Assembly: GCF_030272615.1 (NCBI RefSeq)
Contig: NC_081406.1
Location: forward strand, 483,257,900 to 483,321,899
DNA from: Cryptomeria japonica
Lineage: Eukaryota; Streptophyta; Pinopsida; Cupressales; Cupressaceae
Direction of reading: 5' to 3'
Length of the DNA: 64,000 bases
The notes beneath the pieces are model-generated. The model was not told the DNA's origin and searched no databases. It saw only the letters and a list, made by a program, of their open reading frames with translations. Below are positions 48,663 through 58,914 of the stretch, piece by piece. The translations under genes and the position numbers were made by a program. Position 1 is the stretch's first letter; each line of letters begins with the position of its first letter.

Positions 48663-48676
48663 TGGCTCTGATACTA
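48663..48676 (-). other. Primer-binding site of A'
   Basis: On the minus strand this reads tagtatcagagcca, one base from the usual site, two bases from the LTR. Confidence 0.85.
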
Positions 48677-48678
48677 AT

Positions 48679-49825
48679 TGATGAATACTAAGAGGGGGGG
48701 GTGAATTAGTATACCAAAAAATACTGAACTCAAATACTTAAACAGTTTAGCAGTATACTGGTATAACAGATTTACTAACAAACTGGTTAAAATAAATGCA
48801 AACCAAACAACAAATAAGGCATTCACCTGCAGGAGCACAATCACCATAACACAAGAGATTTTGAGATGGAAACCCAAATGGGAAAAACCATGGTGAGATG
48901 AAACTCACAAGTAACTATCTATAGAATAGTAACCAGACCGGTTAAGGTCATACAATGTTCTTCACCAGAACAGATCCTGTTAGGAATCTCAATCCCTGTT
49001 AGGAGAAAAGTCTGATTAAAGACTACCTTGTGAGAGGATTTCAGATCCATAGTTGTGAACCACCTATTTAGAGTATTTACAAAGGCTTTTCCAAGCCTAT
49101 TCGGTTAAGGGTTTCAGACTTGTCGAAGATGTGAGTAATGAACAAGTGAGTGATCTAAATACTAAAACAGTATGCTTGGTTAGATCCTTGATAGCTCATT
49201 GTTAATGCACATTTAGCATTAATTCAGTCTTCAGTATCTCCACACTCTGTTTCTTCACACAGACCTAAAATTCTTCTGTGATCGCACATATAAAAACCTC
49301 ATCAACCACCTAAAACCCTAGCAACACCTAAAAACCTAGACATGATGTCCTTATAAAGGAATCTGATTTCATGTCGGTCCAATAGGATTACATTGCAAGT
49401 TCCTAGGTTTAGTGCATCTGGACACATTTTGTAACATGGCACAAAATCACCACCAAAGTGTTGGTGGATGATAACTCATCACAGAGTAATACTGGTTCAT
49501 ACATTTAACCGATTACTGGTTTACATATTTTACCAATTACCAGTTTGTCAAAATGAAGACTGGAAAAAATGATAACAACCGCTTTGTTCCTTTGTACCTC
49601 TTTGGGATCCTCGAATCACTTGAGGTCTTCATACTACTTGGTTCTTCATACCACTTGAGATCGGTAAACACTTTCTGCAAAACACCAATAGTCTAAAGAC
49701 TATAATACATAATAACAGTTGGAACAAATACCGATTGAGCATAACTCGTACATACAAAAAGTGATCTCAAAGCAAGTGTGTGTCCATCAATGGTAATCAC
49801 AACATCATCATCAAAATTACCAACA
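48679..49825 (-). repeat. 5' LTR of A'
   Basis: It runs from tgatgaatac to ttaccaaca, 1,147 bases. It matches LTRs of A and the split 3' LTR of A'. It is the intact reference for the G insertion point (gcaagttcctagg near 49397). Confidence 0.9.
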
Positions 49826-49955
49826 AAAAATTGTTTATGTAGACTTGATAAATGCTTGATTGTTTGATTGAGTACTTCACTTAAACCTACACTTTCACTT
49901 GATAAGAGGCTCCTTCAAAATTACTAGATGGATCCTTCAAATGAGGAAAGAAAAG
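49826..49955 (-). other. Right flank of A'
   Basis: Short non-coding piece, probably the continuation of 32661-34454, ending where copia pol sequence starts. Confidence 0.35.
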
Positions 49956-50654
49956 GCTATAAGATTATAATTCACCATTTAGGAATGCTGACTTGACATC
50001 CATCTGATAGACATTGAAATCCTTGTAAGTAGCATAAGAAAGAAATAATCTTACCACCTCAATCCTTGCCACAGGTGCAAAAGTCTCTTCAAAATATTTG
50101 TGAATATCCTTTGTAAACAAGTCTTTCTTTGTTTCTAACAACTTCACCTTGCTCATTCAATTTGTTCTGAAAAACTCATTTGGTTCCAATTACATTTTTT
50201 ATCCTTAGGTTTGGGAACAAGACTCCATGTATTATTCTTTTCAATATGATTCAATTCTTCTTCCATTTCTTTTACACAATGTTCATCTTTACATGCTTCA
50301 TTCACATCCTTAGGTTCAATCTTTTAAATCAAACAATACTCAACTTGATCTTCAACAACTCTTCTTGTTTGGACAACTTTATTTCTATCTCCTATGATCT
50401 AATTTTCAAAATGATTCAATCTTACATACTTGGGAGTCTTAGGATTTTCTTGATTTTCAGACTCGTGTTCTTTCTTCAACACTTGCACTAGTTCCTTCTT
50501 CTTGAGTTATAGGATTCACTTCAATGATCTGATCTTGATTATAAGTTTTAGATTGCTTCCCTTTGTCTAAGTTTCCATTTTGATCATTTAAATCATATCT
50601 GGAGGATGTAAATTGTCTTTCATTTCCTTGATCAACCCTGATATTTGCACTCTC
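49956..50654 (-). pseudogene. Copia pol fragment (integrase end to RT start)
   Basis: On the minus strand: SANIRVDQG (integrase C-terminal end, near 50650), a Ser/Thr-rich linker, a block like the D/G copies near 50270, and [14 protein letters not shown] with [11 protein letters not shown] (RT start, to about 49965). Several frameshifts and stops. Its 3' side is cut at the A' flank. Its 5' side is cut by element F, so the missing integrase should lie beyond the window. Confidence 0.75.
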
Positions 50655-52044
50655 TATTAGCATTTTCATGAAGATTGCATTAATGATATGTTATGTTGTC
50701 GTTGATTTCAATTAATGGGTAATGATATTGTTGATATTGTTGTAATGATGTTTTGTAACCGGTAGGAAGAATTTGTGGAGTAAACTGGTATTGCTATGTA
50801 TTGTGGAGTTGAATCGGTAAACCCTACTTGTTGATTTGATAAACCCTAACAGATTAAGTTTGGTGAATTAGTTGTATTGGTTTATGATATAATGATGAGA
50901 AATAATGATTATGACATGTATGAATATTGTATGAAGAGATTTTCAAAGTGCTTTTGGCATGTTGATGAAACAATTTTTGTCTAGGGAATGAGCAATTATA
51001 TTGCATGTAATGCAAAGCACATGATGAGGTACTGAGTTTGATGAAGCAGTGATCAAGGAGCGCTCGAGGTTTTCTTGATTGATGTGCAGAGATTTCTATG
51101 TAATCCAGCGATCATACTTGAACCGACTTGTTTATAATCTCTATGAGAGATTCAGGTTGTCGTTGTGTTACTGACCTAATTGATTTGTTTATAATGTCAA
51201 TGAGTTGTTTAGTTTCAGAGTTGGCAAAGTTTTAGTTGAGTGTGTGGTTGCCAAACTGGATGATGTATCTGCAATTTGAGTAAAGGTGGATAGGAGCATG
51301 AAAAGGATCTGAACAAGCAAGTGTAGTGCTATTCAAACAGATCAACAAAATCCTATTCTTTTCTAACAATTACAACAGATTGAAATCCTCTAACCGGGTA
51401 GGCTCTAACAAGCTTGGTAATATTCAAATACTCTAGCCAGGTGATCCATTAGATTAGATTTCAAATCCTCTACCGAGGTTACTCCTTACAGGGTTTTGCT
51501 TCTAACAAGGCATTATAGTCAATCCCTTAACCGGGTGGTCCCTAATAGGATTTGTTCTTAACAGGACTTTTGTAAAGCTTTAATAGGCTAGTCTCCTAAT
51601 AGGGAGAACTTGAGAAGAGTTTAGATAGTTATCTTGTGAGTCTCATCTCACCATGGTTTTTAAAATTTGGGTTTCCATGTCAAAAATATTGTATCAAGTG
51701 GTGAATGTTTTTGTGGTTATGTTCTTATGGTTGATTTGCTTAACTACTTATTCCACTTTGATAAATCATGATAACTGGAAGCATTGTGAAATGAAGTTTT
51801 AATTATGTCAGTAAAAGCATTTGGATTCTTATTAGTTTGAAGTTGTTTACCATTAGTTTGTTGTAACAGTCAACCAGTTTATCTTGAGGGTTTCTATTTT
51901 GACAGATATATTGCATTGATAGTTCTAATTTTACTTTGAGAGATTGATTTTGAGATTGGTGAAGTTAGTATCAGTTTTTCTATCTACTAATTCACCCCCT
52001 CTCTCAGTAGCTAACCATATTATTATTCTTTGATCATACCATCA
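50655..52044 (+). repeat. 5' LTR of element F
   Basis: It starts tattagca (other copies tgttggca, so the terminal G is mutated) and ends ataccatca, 1,390 bases. TATA-like tttataatg is at 51188-51196. ctaac/gg units lie at about 51380-51600, and ccatggttttt near 51651. Confidence 0.87.
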
Positions 52045-52046
52045 AT

Positions 52047-52058
52047 TGGTATCAGAGC
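52047..52058 (+). other. Primer-binding site of element F
   Basis: tggtatcagagc, two bases after the LTR end. Confidence 0.9.
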
Positions 52059-52114
52059 TAATCAGGTCCTCTAAGGTCTAAGCCTAACAACTTGAGGTAA
52101 AGATCTTGTAGATC

Positions 52115-55100
52115 ATGATGAATAAGGAAGGTCCAAAGTTTAATAGAGAGAACTATAGGATATGGAGTGATGGAATGAAAATTTATATTAAGAGTCTAGG
52201 AAATCAATACTAGGAACATGTCATTACTCAATATGTCGCACCTAGTGGGATTATGACTGATGATCAGAAGAAAGAGCAACAAGAAAACAATCAAGCATTA
52301 GAGGCTATTATCAGTTCTTTGTCCGATGTAGAGTATGTAGATGTTCATGGTCTAGAGACTGCATATGATTTATGGAAAAAAATTGAAGATATTTATAGCA
52401 ATGATGAACATATTAAGATTTCTAAAGAAGAGAGTCTAAGAGGAAATTTTGATGACATGCGGATAGATGAAGGTGAGAATATCCAATAGTATGGTCAAAG
52501 GATAAAAGAGATAGCCGGTGAAATTAAGAGTGCAGGAGGTAAAGTGAAAGATGCCACGGTGATTAGTAAGGTACTGAGAACCTTGCTACCGATCTACGCT
52601 ATCCAAGTTGTAGGCATTCAGAAGCTAAAGTCTATTGACAAAACTAAGGTAACCCCCGACTCCATCATTGGCAAGCTTACTACTTTTGAATTAAATGGTT
52701 ATGAGGGTAGTGTACAAAAATTTGAGTCTGCATTTAGAGCTTTTGTTTCTAACCCATCTATGAGGAAAACTAGAGATGTCAGTAACAGGTATGAATCTAG
52801 ATCCAGCAGAGAAGATGATGTTGAAGACAGTTTAGTAGAGCTTGAAGCATTGTTGGCCATGTGGTTTTGTAGAGGTACTGGTAAATATAGAGGTAGATTA
52901 CCTTTGAAATATTTTTCATGCAAAAATATCAGACACATAGCTGCTAACTGTCCTAATGGTGATAATGAGTACAAACAAGAGAAATTCAAGAAGTATAAGG
53001 GTAAAGGCAAAAGAGATTGTCTTATTATCTTTTATGGTGGTATCACTAATGAGGAATTTGATGGTGATGCTAATGAAGATATTGTGTTTGTAGCCATTAA
53101 AGAGGAGATATATGATCAGAAGGTGTTAGTATCTTGAATGGATAACTCTGATAATTGGATCATTGATAGTGGTTGTTCACATCACATGACCGGTGATCGG
53201 AGCAAATTTATTTCTTTGAAGGAATTTGATGGCAAAGTTGTAATATTTGGTAATGACTCACCTTACATGGTTAAAGGTAAGGGAACTATTTCTCTTAATG
53301 GAAAGAGGAGTACAGATGATGTCTACTGGGTTGAAGGTTCAAAGCACAATATTTTGAGTGTGGCACAACTCAATGATAGAGGATACCCATTAGATTTTAA
53401 GAATGGTATGTGCAAAATCTATGGGAGAAAAGGTGAACTGATTGCAACTGGGATGCAACCTAAAGGTAACCTATTTCACCTTAATCCTAAAGTCAGCAAT
53501 TGTTTAATTGCAAAGATAGATGATAGTTGGCTTTGGCATAGGATATTTTGTCATATAAACTTTGATAGCATTGTTATAGTGAGTAAGTCCAAGACAGTGA
53601 GAGGATTGCCTCAGTTACACAAACCGGTTAGTGCTCTATGTAAGGAATATCAATTGGGAAAGATGACATCCTCAACTTTTAAGAGCAAATCTTTTTGAGT
53701 GGAACATTTGTTAGATTTGGTTCATACAGATCTTTGTGGACCAATAAGGACAAAAAGTATTCAAGGTGACAAATATTTTATGATCTTCACTGATGATTGC
53801 TCAAGGATGATGTGGGTCACATTCTTGAAGGATTAGGCTGAAGCTTGTAGTAAGCTCAAAGCATGTAGGGCATTAGCTCAGAAGGAGAGTGGTAAGAAGA
53901 TAAAGTGTCTGAGGGTTGATCAAGGCGGTGAATTTACTTCTGAGGAATTCATTAGATATTGTGAAGAAAATGGTATCAAACAACAAATTTCTACATCGAG
54001 GACACCACTGCAGAATGGTATTGCAGAGAGAAACAACCAATCAGTTGTTGAAGCTTCTAGGATGATGTTGATACAAGGAGGTGTAGCGAAAACTTTTTGG
54101 AGAGAAGATGTCAGCACAACTGTCTACACTATGAATTGGATTCTATTAAAGAGAGGTAAGGACAAGACTCCTTATGAATACTGGTATGAAAGATCACCTA
54201 ATGTTAGTTATTTCAAGATATTTGGTAGAAAATGTTTTATTAAGAGAGGTGACTATGTTAGCAAATTTGAGGCTAAAAGTGATGAAGGTATATTTCATGG
54301 TTATTCCACCAAGAGTAAGGCCTACAAGTGTTTTAACAACTGGACACAAGGAATTATTAAGAGTATTGATGTTCAAGTGGATGAATATCTTGAAGTTTAA
54401 GAGAAAACCAGTTTGGAGAAAAAGGATGAAGATCCTTGCATTTTTTTTTGGAACTAGAAACTGTGAAACCTGAAACCGGTAAAGCAAATACCAATGTACC
54501 AGTTCAACTGGAACACATAAATTCAAAAGAAGATGATGATAATGAAGAATATGAACCTGAAGATAATGATCATGTTATTCGGAGATATATGAGACTCAAT
54601 CACAATCATGAGAAGATTATTGGAGATAAGGATGCTGAAGTACTAACCAGAAGAATAATCAGAGAGAATTCCTGCTGGATCTCCACTATTGAACCAAGAA
54701 CCGCTAAGGAAGAATTTGGTGATGATCATTGAGTTAAAGCTATGGAGGAGGAACTAGATCAAATTGAGAAGAACAACACATGGACCCTAGTACCCCGATC
54801 GGTAAATAAAAATGTGATAGGTACTAAGTGGGTATTGAGGAACAAGCTGAGTGAAGATGGTTTTGTAGTTCACAACAAAGATAGGTTGGTTCGCAAAGGT
54901 TATGCACAAGAGGAAGGAGAAGATTATGGTGAGACTTTTGCACCAGTGCCAAGACTGGAAGGTGTCAGAACTTTACTTGCATTTGTAGTACATAAGAAAT
55001 TCAAGGTATACTAGATGGATGTTAAGTCAACATTTTTGAATGGAATACTGGAAGAAGAAGTATACATTGAGAATCTAGATGGTTATGCTTTGACTAATGA

Positions 55101-56226
55101 GAAAGACATGGTATGCAGATTGCATAAGGCTTTATATGGATTAAAGTAGACACCAAGAGTATGATATGAAAGGATTCATACACATCTGATGAAGATAGTT
55201 TTTCTAAGAACCGGTGAAGATAGAAACATATATCTCAAATCTGAAGGAGATAAAATACTGGTCAATGAAGTATTTGTAGATGATATCATTTTTGGAGGTA
55301 ATGATGACATAAGAAATGATTTTGCAGATGTAATGAAAAATGAGTTTGAAATGTCTCTAGAGGGTGAAATAAAAAATTTCATAGGCTTGCAAATACAACA
55401 AATGAAGAATGGTATTTTCATTACATAGTCTAAGTATGTGAAAGAGGTCTTGAAGAAATTTGGTATGAGTGACTGTAAACCAGTTGGGACACCAATGGTT
55501 ATAGGTTGTAAGTTGTTGAAGGAAGATGAATCCATATTTGTTGATGAGAAGGAATATAGGTCAATGATTGGAAAATTGCACTATGTTGTTCACAACATAC
55601 CGGATATAGGTCATGCAGTTGGCCTAGTTGCTAGATTCCGGAAGAATCCTAAGGAAACACATTTGATAGAAACCAAGAGGATTTTTAGATATTTGAAACA
55701 TACTGTTGACTATGGATTATGGTATCCATATGGAGGAAACTTTGACTTGAAGGTGTATACAGATGCAGATTGGGCAGGAAATGTTGATGATAGGAAAAGC
55801 ACAACCAGTGGAGCATTTTTTCTTGGAGGAAGACTTGTTTCATGGAGTAGTAAGAAGAAGAGTTGTGCATCACAATCTACTGCTGAAGCTGAGTATGTTT
55901 TATCTTACATGAATTGTACCTAGGCTATCTGGATGAGGCACATTTTGGAAGGTTTTAAGATGAAGATTTTAGAACCTATAAAGATCTTATGTGATAATAC
56001 AAGTGTCATAAATATTTCCAAGAACCCTGTTTTCCATGCATGAACCAAGCATATTGAATTAAAGTATCATTTCTTAAGGGAAAAAGTGCAGAGTAAAGAT
56101 GTGATCTTGGAGCATGTTTCTACCAAGGAGAAGCTTGCTGATATCTTTACTAAACCTTTGCCTAAGACTACTTTTGAGTATCTTAGAAGTTAGCTAGGGG
56201 TTGTACCCCTTCATAAGGGTAGTTGA
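52115..56226 (+). pseudogene. gag-pol polyprotein of copia element F, inactive
   Basis: The frame starts at the ATG at 52115 and ends with TGA at 56224-56226, about 1,370 codons. Gag (52115 to about 52860) is of the UBN2 type; its zinc knuckle reads KYFSCKNIRHIAANC, with the first Cys changed to Tyr and the Gly changed to Arg. Protease DSGCSHHMTGD is at about 53164. Integrase: zinc-site HRIFCH, core HTDLCGP, DDCSRMMW, DQGGEF and NGIAERNNQS. RT: DVKSTFLNG and FVDDIIFGGNDD. RNase H: DADWAGNVDDRKSTT. Stops at about 52212, 52489, 53696, 53836, 54398, 54730, 55012, 55147, 55426, 55921, 56041 and 56192 are mostly TAG; a frameshift lies near 54440. Not functional. Confidence 0.9.
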
Positions 56227-56553
56227 GCATGATGTAGATTACATCAATCTCGAAGCTACTTGCTGAATTTTACAGTAGGATTACTGTAGAAGTGGAGTTA
56301 TTCCATATGGGGAGCATCAAGTTGCAAGTTGTTGATGTTGAACAGTGAAGTTTGACATTACATATTTTACTTTCAATTTGGCATTTCTATCAACGGGGGA
56401 AAAGAACTATGTGATTTGTATGATTGATAGAGAGAAAGAAGACAAGATGAAGACAAGGTGAATACTTGGTAATGTAAACCATAATTCCTATTTACAATCA
56501 CAACAATCAATGGTATTGAAATTTTTATTGCCATCAATGCCAAAGGGAGAGAT
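56227..56553 (+). other. 3' region and polypurine tract of element F
   Basis: Non-coding, with degraded G-runs (tggggagcatc near 56309, caacgggggaaaag near 56392, and caaagggagaga at 56541-56552 before the LTR). Confidence 0.7.
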
Positions 56554-56643
56554 TGTTGGCATTTGCATGCAGATTGCATTAATGATATGTTATGTTGTCA
56601 TTGATGTCAATTAACTGGTAATGATATTGTTGATATTGTTGTA
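56554..56643 (+). repeat. 3' LTR of element F, left part
   Basis: It begins tgttggcatttgc and ends with ttgta (56639-56643), the left copy of J's target duplication. Confidence 0.9.
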
Positions 56644-57424
56644 TGCTGGAAAATGCACACTCCAATGAGAAATTTTAGGTGTTTAAAGGTATTTTCATTG
56701 ATGGCAACCTTACAATCCTATGGCATCGGCATCGACAGACACAGGCACAAACACCGGCACCGGCATCGACAAAGATGTTCACCGACACCCTGGTCAACAA
56801 GATTTTATTTATTGTATTTTTTATTTAATTGTAGAATCTTTTTGTAAGCTGACAAGGCGAGTTGTAATATGACTCATATAAGTATGATTTCTTGTAAATC
56901 ATTTAGGATATGCGGAAATGGTTAGATTATTGTAGAACTAAGATGTGAATATTGAGATAGAGTTTGGAATAAGGTTTTGGAAGTTGTATGAGCTTAAAAC
57001 CGGTACTGAACCTGGCATAGCAGATGCTGATCTGAAGCAGTACATGACATTGGATTTTCATAATCCACTTTTGTAAGTCAGTGAGACTTCCCTTTTTATA
57101 CATAAGTAGTAAGCTTTAGGCAGTTGGCCTTCCTGCATGTGCAGGCCCCTATTGTATCAATAATATTGACTTATTGGCCAGTGAGCGAATATTGTGGGTC
57201 ACAAATCCCACCGAGGTTTTTCCCACACCAGGTTTCCTCGTTAAAAATATTGTGTTCTGGTGTGTTTTCTATGTTGTGGTTATTATTCTTATTTACTGCA
57301 TTAATTCTGGTTTACCAATATACTATTTTGAGATGCAATTAATTTAATAAGTTAAGAAAATCCACTCACCGACAAGATATTGATTCACCTCCCCACCCTC
57401 TCAGTATCTTTGGGAATCCTAACA
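56644..57424 (+). repeat. 5' LTR of element J
   Basis: It runs from tgctgg (tgttgg in the other LTR) to atcctaaca, 781 bases. Near 56722-56785 is a degraded repeat of caccgg/catcgg units. The LTR motif is present as ggtttttcccacacc near 57214. Confidence 0.9.
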
Positions 57425-57426
57425 AT

Positions 57427-57440
57427 TGGTATCAGAGCCC
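57427..57440 (+). other. Primer-binding site of element J
   Basis: tggtatcagagccc, two bases after the LTR end. Confidence 0.9.
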
Positions 57441-57495
57441 GGTCCTCTATTTTCAAAAGCCTAATAGCTTGAGGAAGATTCTGACACTGGTACAA

Positions 57496-58611
57496 ATGGA
57501 TAATCTGAGAAAGAAATTGGAAACATCTCTTGTAGATTATGATGCTAAAAAATTGAAGAATATAAAACTTGAAGATGATCTGAAGGCTGCACAGGAAATA
57601 ATTCAAGGACTTCAAGAAAATCTCACTATTTCTAGGAACAAAAGAAGAGAAATTCATGAGAAGATACAGAGTGATGATGATGATGAGAAAGAAACTCTTA
57701 ATGATCTTGTAAGCAAGTTGAATCAGGATAACATGGCCTTGAAGAATGAAATGCAAGATATGACTATAAGGTTTTGTAAAGACATTGAAGACCAAAAGAA
57801 GAATGAAGATGACCTATCCAGGAGAATCAATGATGCTAGAAATGAAAATCTAAGACTCACTCATGAAAATGATATGTTGAAGACAAATATAATTCACTTG
57901 GAGCATGATAAAACTGAACTCATGAGACAGAAGGATTTCTTGGAAAATGAGTTGGCTACTGCAAATCAAGACAAGGAGAAATTCAAGAAAAGTTCAAAAG
58001 AACTTGATGACATGTTGAAAAATCATAAACCTAATGGAGATACTAATGGTCTTGGCTTTGAAGTTGGTGAAAGCTTCGACACTGCAAACAAACATGATCA
58101 TAACAAACCGGTAAGACAACCTAATGCTTATAAATTTAATGGAAAATGCTTTAATTGTAACAAGTATGGTCATAGAAAAAATCAGTGCAGATCTAGAAAC
58201 TATCAGAACACCAATGCACCCACTGGTCAATGTTCTAAATGCAACAAACTTGGACATAATTCAAAAAATTGCAAAATGAATGTAAGATGTTATGTTTGTG
58301 GAAGATTTGGACACTTATCTAATCAATGCAGAACACATACTGACATAGGATATGGAAAAGCTATTCAGAAAAACAATGTGACTTGTTATTCTTGTAGCAA
58401 AATTGGACATATTGCAAAATTTTGTAGAAGTAAGACATCACCGGCAAATAACAAAGGACCCAGCTTGAAAGGTAAAGAAAAAGTTGAAGAAGTAAAGCAA
58501 GAATTCTCAAAGAAATGGATTAGAAAGTCAGATATGAATGTCAATGAAGCTATTCCTTCACCGATAGAACAAAGTATCACTCCACTGGTAGGAGATTCTT
58601 CATCTAACTGA
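57496..58611 (+). CDS. ORF1 of element J: coiled-coil protein with four CCHC zinc knuckles
   Basis: An intact frame of 371 residues. I start it at the ATG at 57496 (MDNLRKKLE); an in-frame TTG at 57469 is less likely. Residues about 1-180 form a long Glu/Lys/Leu/Asn coiled coil. Four perfect CX2CX4HX4C knuckles follow at about 218-231, 246-259, 265-278 and 297-310. A basic tail and a Ser/Pro end complete it. There is no UBN2-type Gag and no protease. The start is about 70 bases after the LTR, the place of gag. It is the only uninterrupted gene of this type besides ORF1 of A. RNA binding and self-assembly are inferred from the knuckles and the coiled coil. Confidence 0.87.
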   Translation: MDNLRKKLETSLVDYDAKKLKNIKLEDDLKAAQEIIQGLQENLTISRNKRREIHEKIQSDDDDEKETLNDLVSKLNQDNMALKNEMQDMTIRFCKDIEDQKKNEDDLSRRINDARNENLRLTHENDMLKTNIIHLEHDKTELMRQKDFLENELATANQDKEKFKKSSKELDDMLKNHKPNGDTNGLGFEVGESFDTANKHDHNKPVRQPNAYKFNGKCFNCNKYGHRKNQCRSRNYQNTNAPTGQCSKCNKLGHNSKNCKMNVRCYVCGRFGHLSNQCRTHTDIGYGKAIQKNNVTCYSCSKIGHIAKFCRSKTSPANNKGPSLKGKEKVEEVKQEFSKKWIRKSDMNVNEAIPSPIEQSITPLVGDSSSN

Positions 58612-58914
58612 GAAATAATCCCTTGGGGGTATGGAAACTAATGCAAAATATTCTTATTTACCCTCAGTCAATGGTGAGAAGTTAAATCACTTCTTTACCG
58701 ACAGATGTATTAAATTTTACTTAATCGACAGACATTAAATGTGGTAGCTAAAGGAAATGACATTATAAAGCAAGTGTTTTGGCTCTTTTTTCCATTCACC
58801 GAGCATTCAAACTTCCTGAGACCGTGAAAATCCTGAGCGAAGGCATCCATAGAGAGAAGTGAAGCAAATCATTCAAGCACTCATACATAAAGGCAGATTA
58901 AGGTATTTATAACA
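58612..58914 (+). other. Spacer between ORF1 and ORF2 of element J
   Basis: About 300 bases without a gene, starting with a G-run (ccttgggggtatgg near 58622), as in A, where attagggggaac follows ORF1. The shared layout may mark a regulatory or RNA signal. Confidence 0.55.

Larger units (their letters stand above)
34455..49825 (-). mobile_element. Element A': second copy of pol-less family A, split by copia G
   Basis: LTRs at 48679-49825 (5') and 34455-35200 plus 42854-43305 (3', split by G). The interior holds ORF1 (47368-48628) and ORF2 (43573-46924), colinear with A, and again no pol. The flanks aaaac (34450-34454) and aaaaa (49826-49830) are a possible target duplication with one difference. 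Confidence 0.88.

Noticed and set aside
56722-56790. caccgg/catcgg repeat as a regulatory site or satellite
   Set aside because: It is short and decayed and differs in the other LTR of J; no basis for a function.
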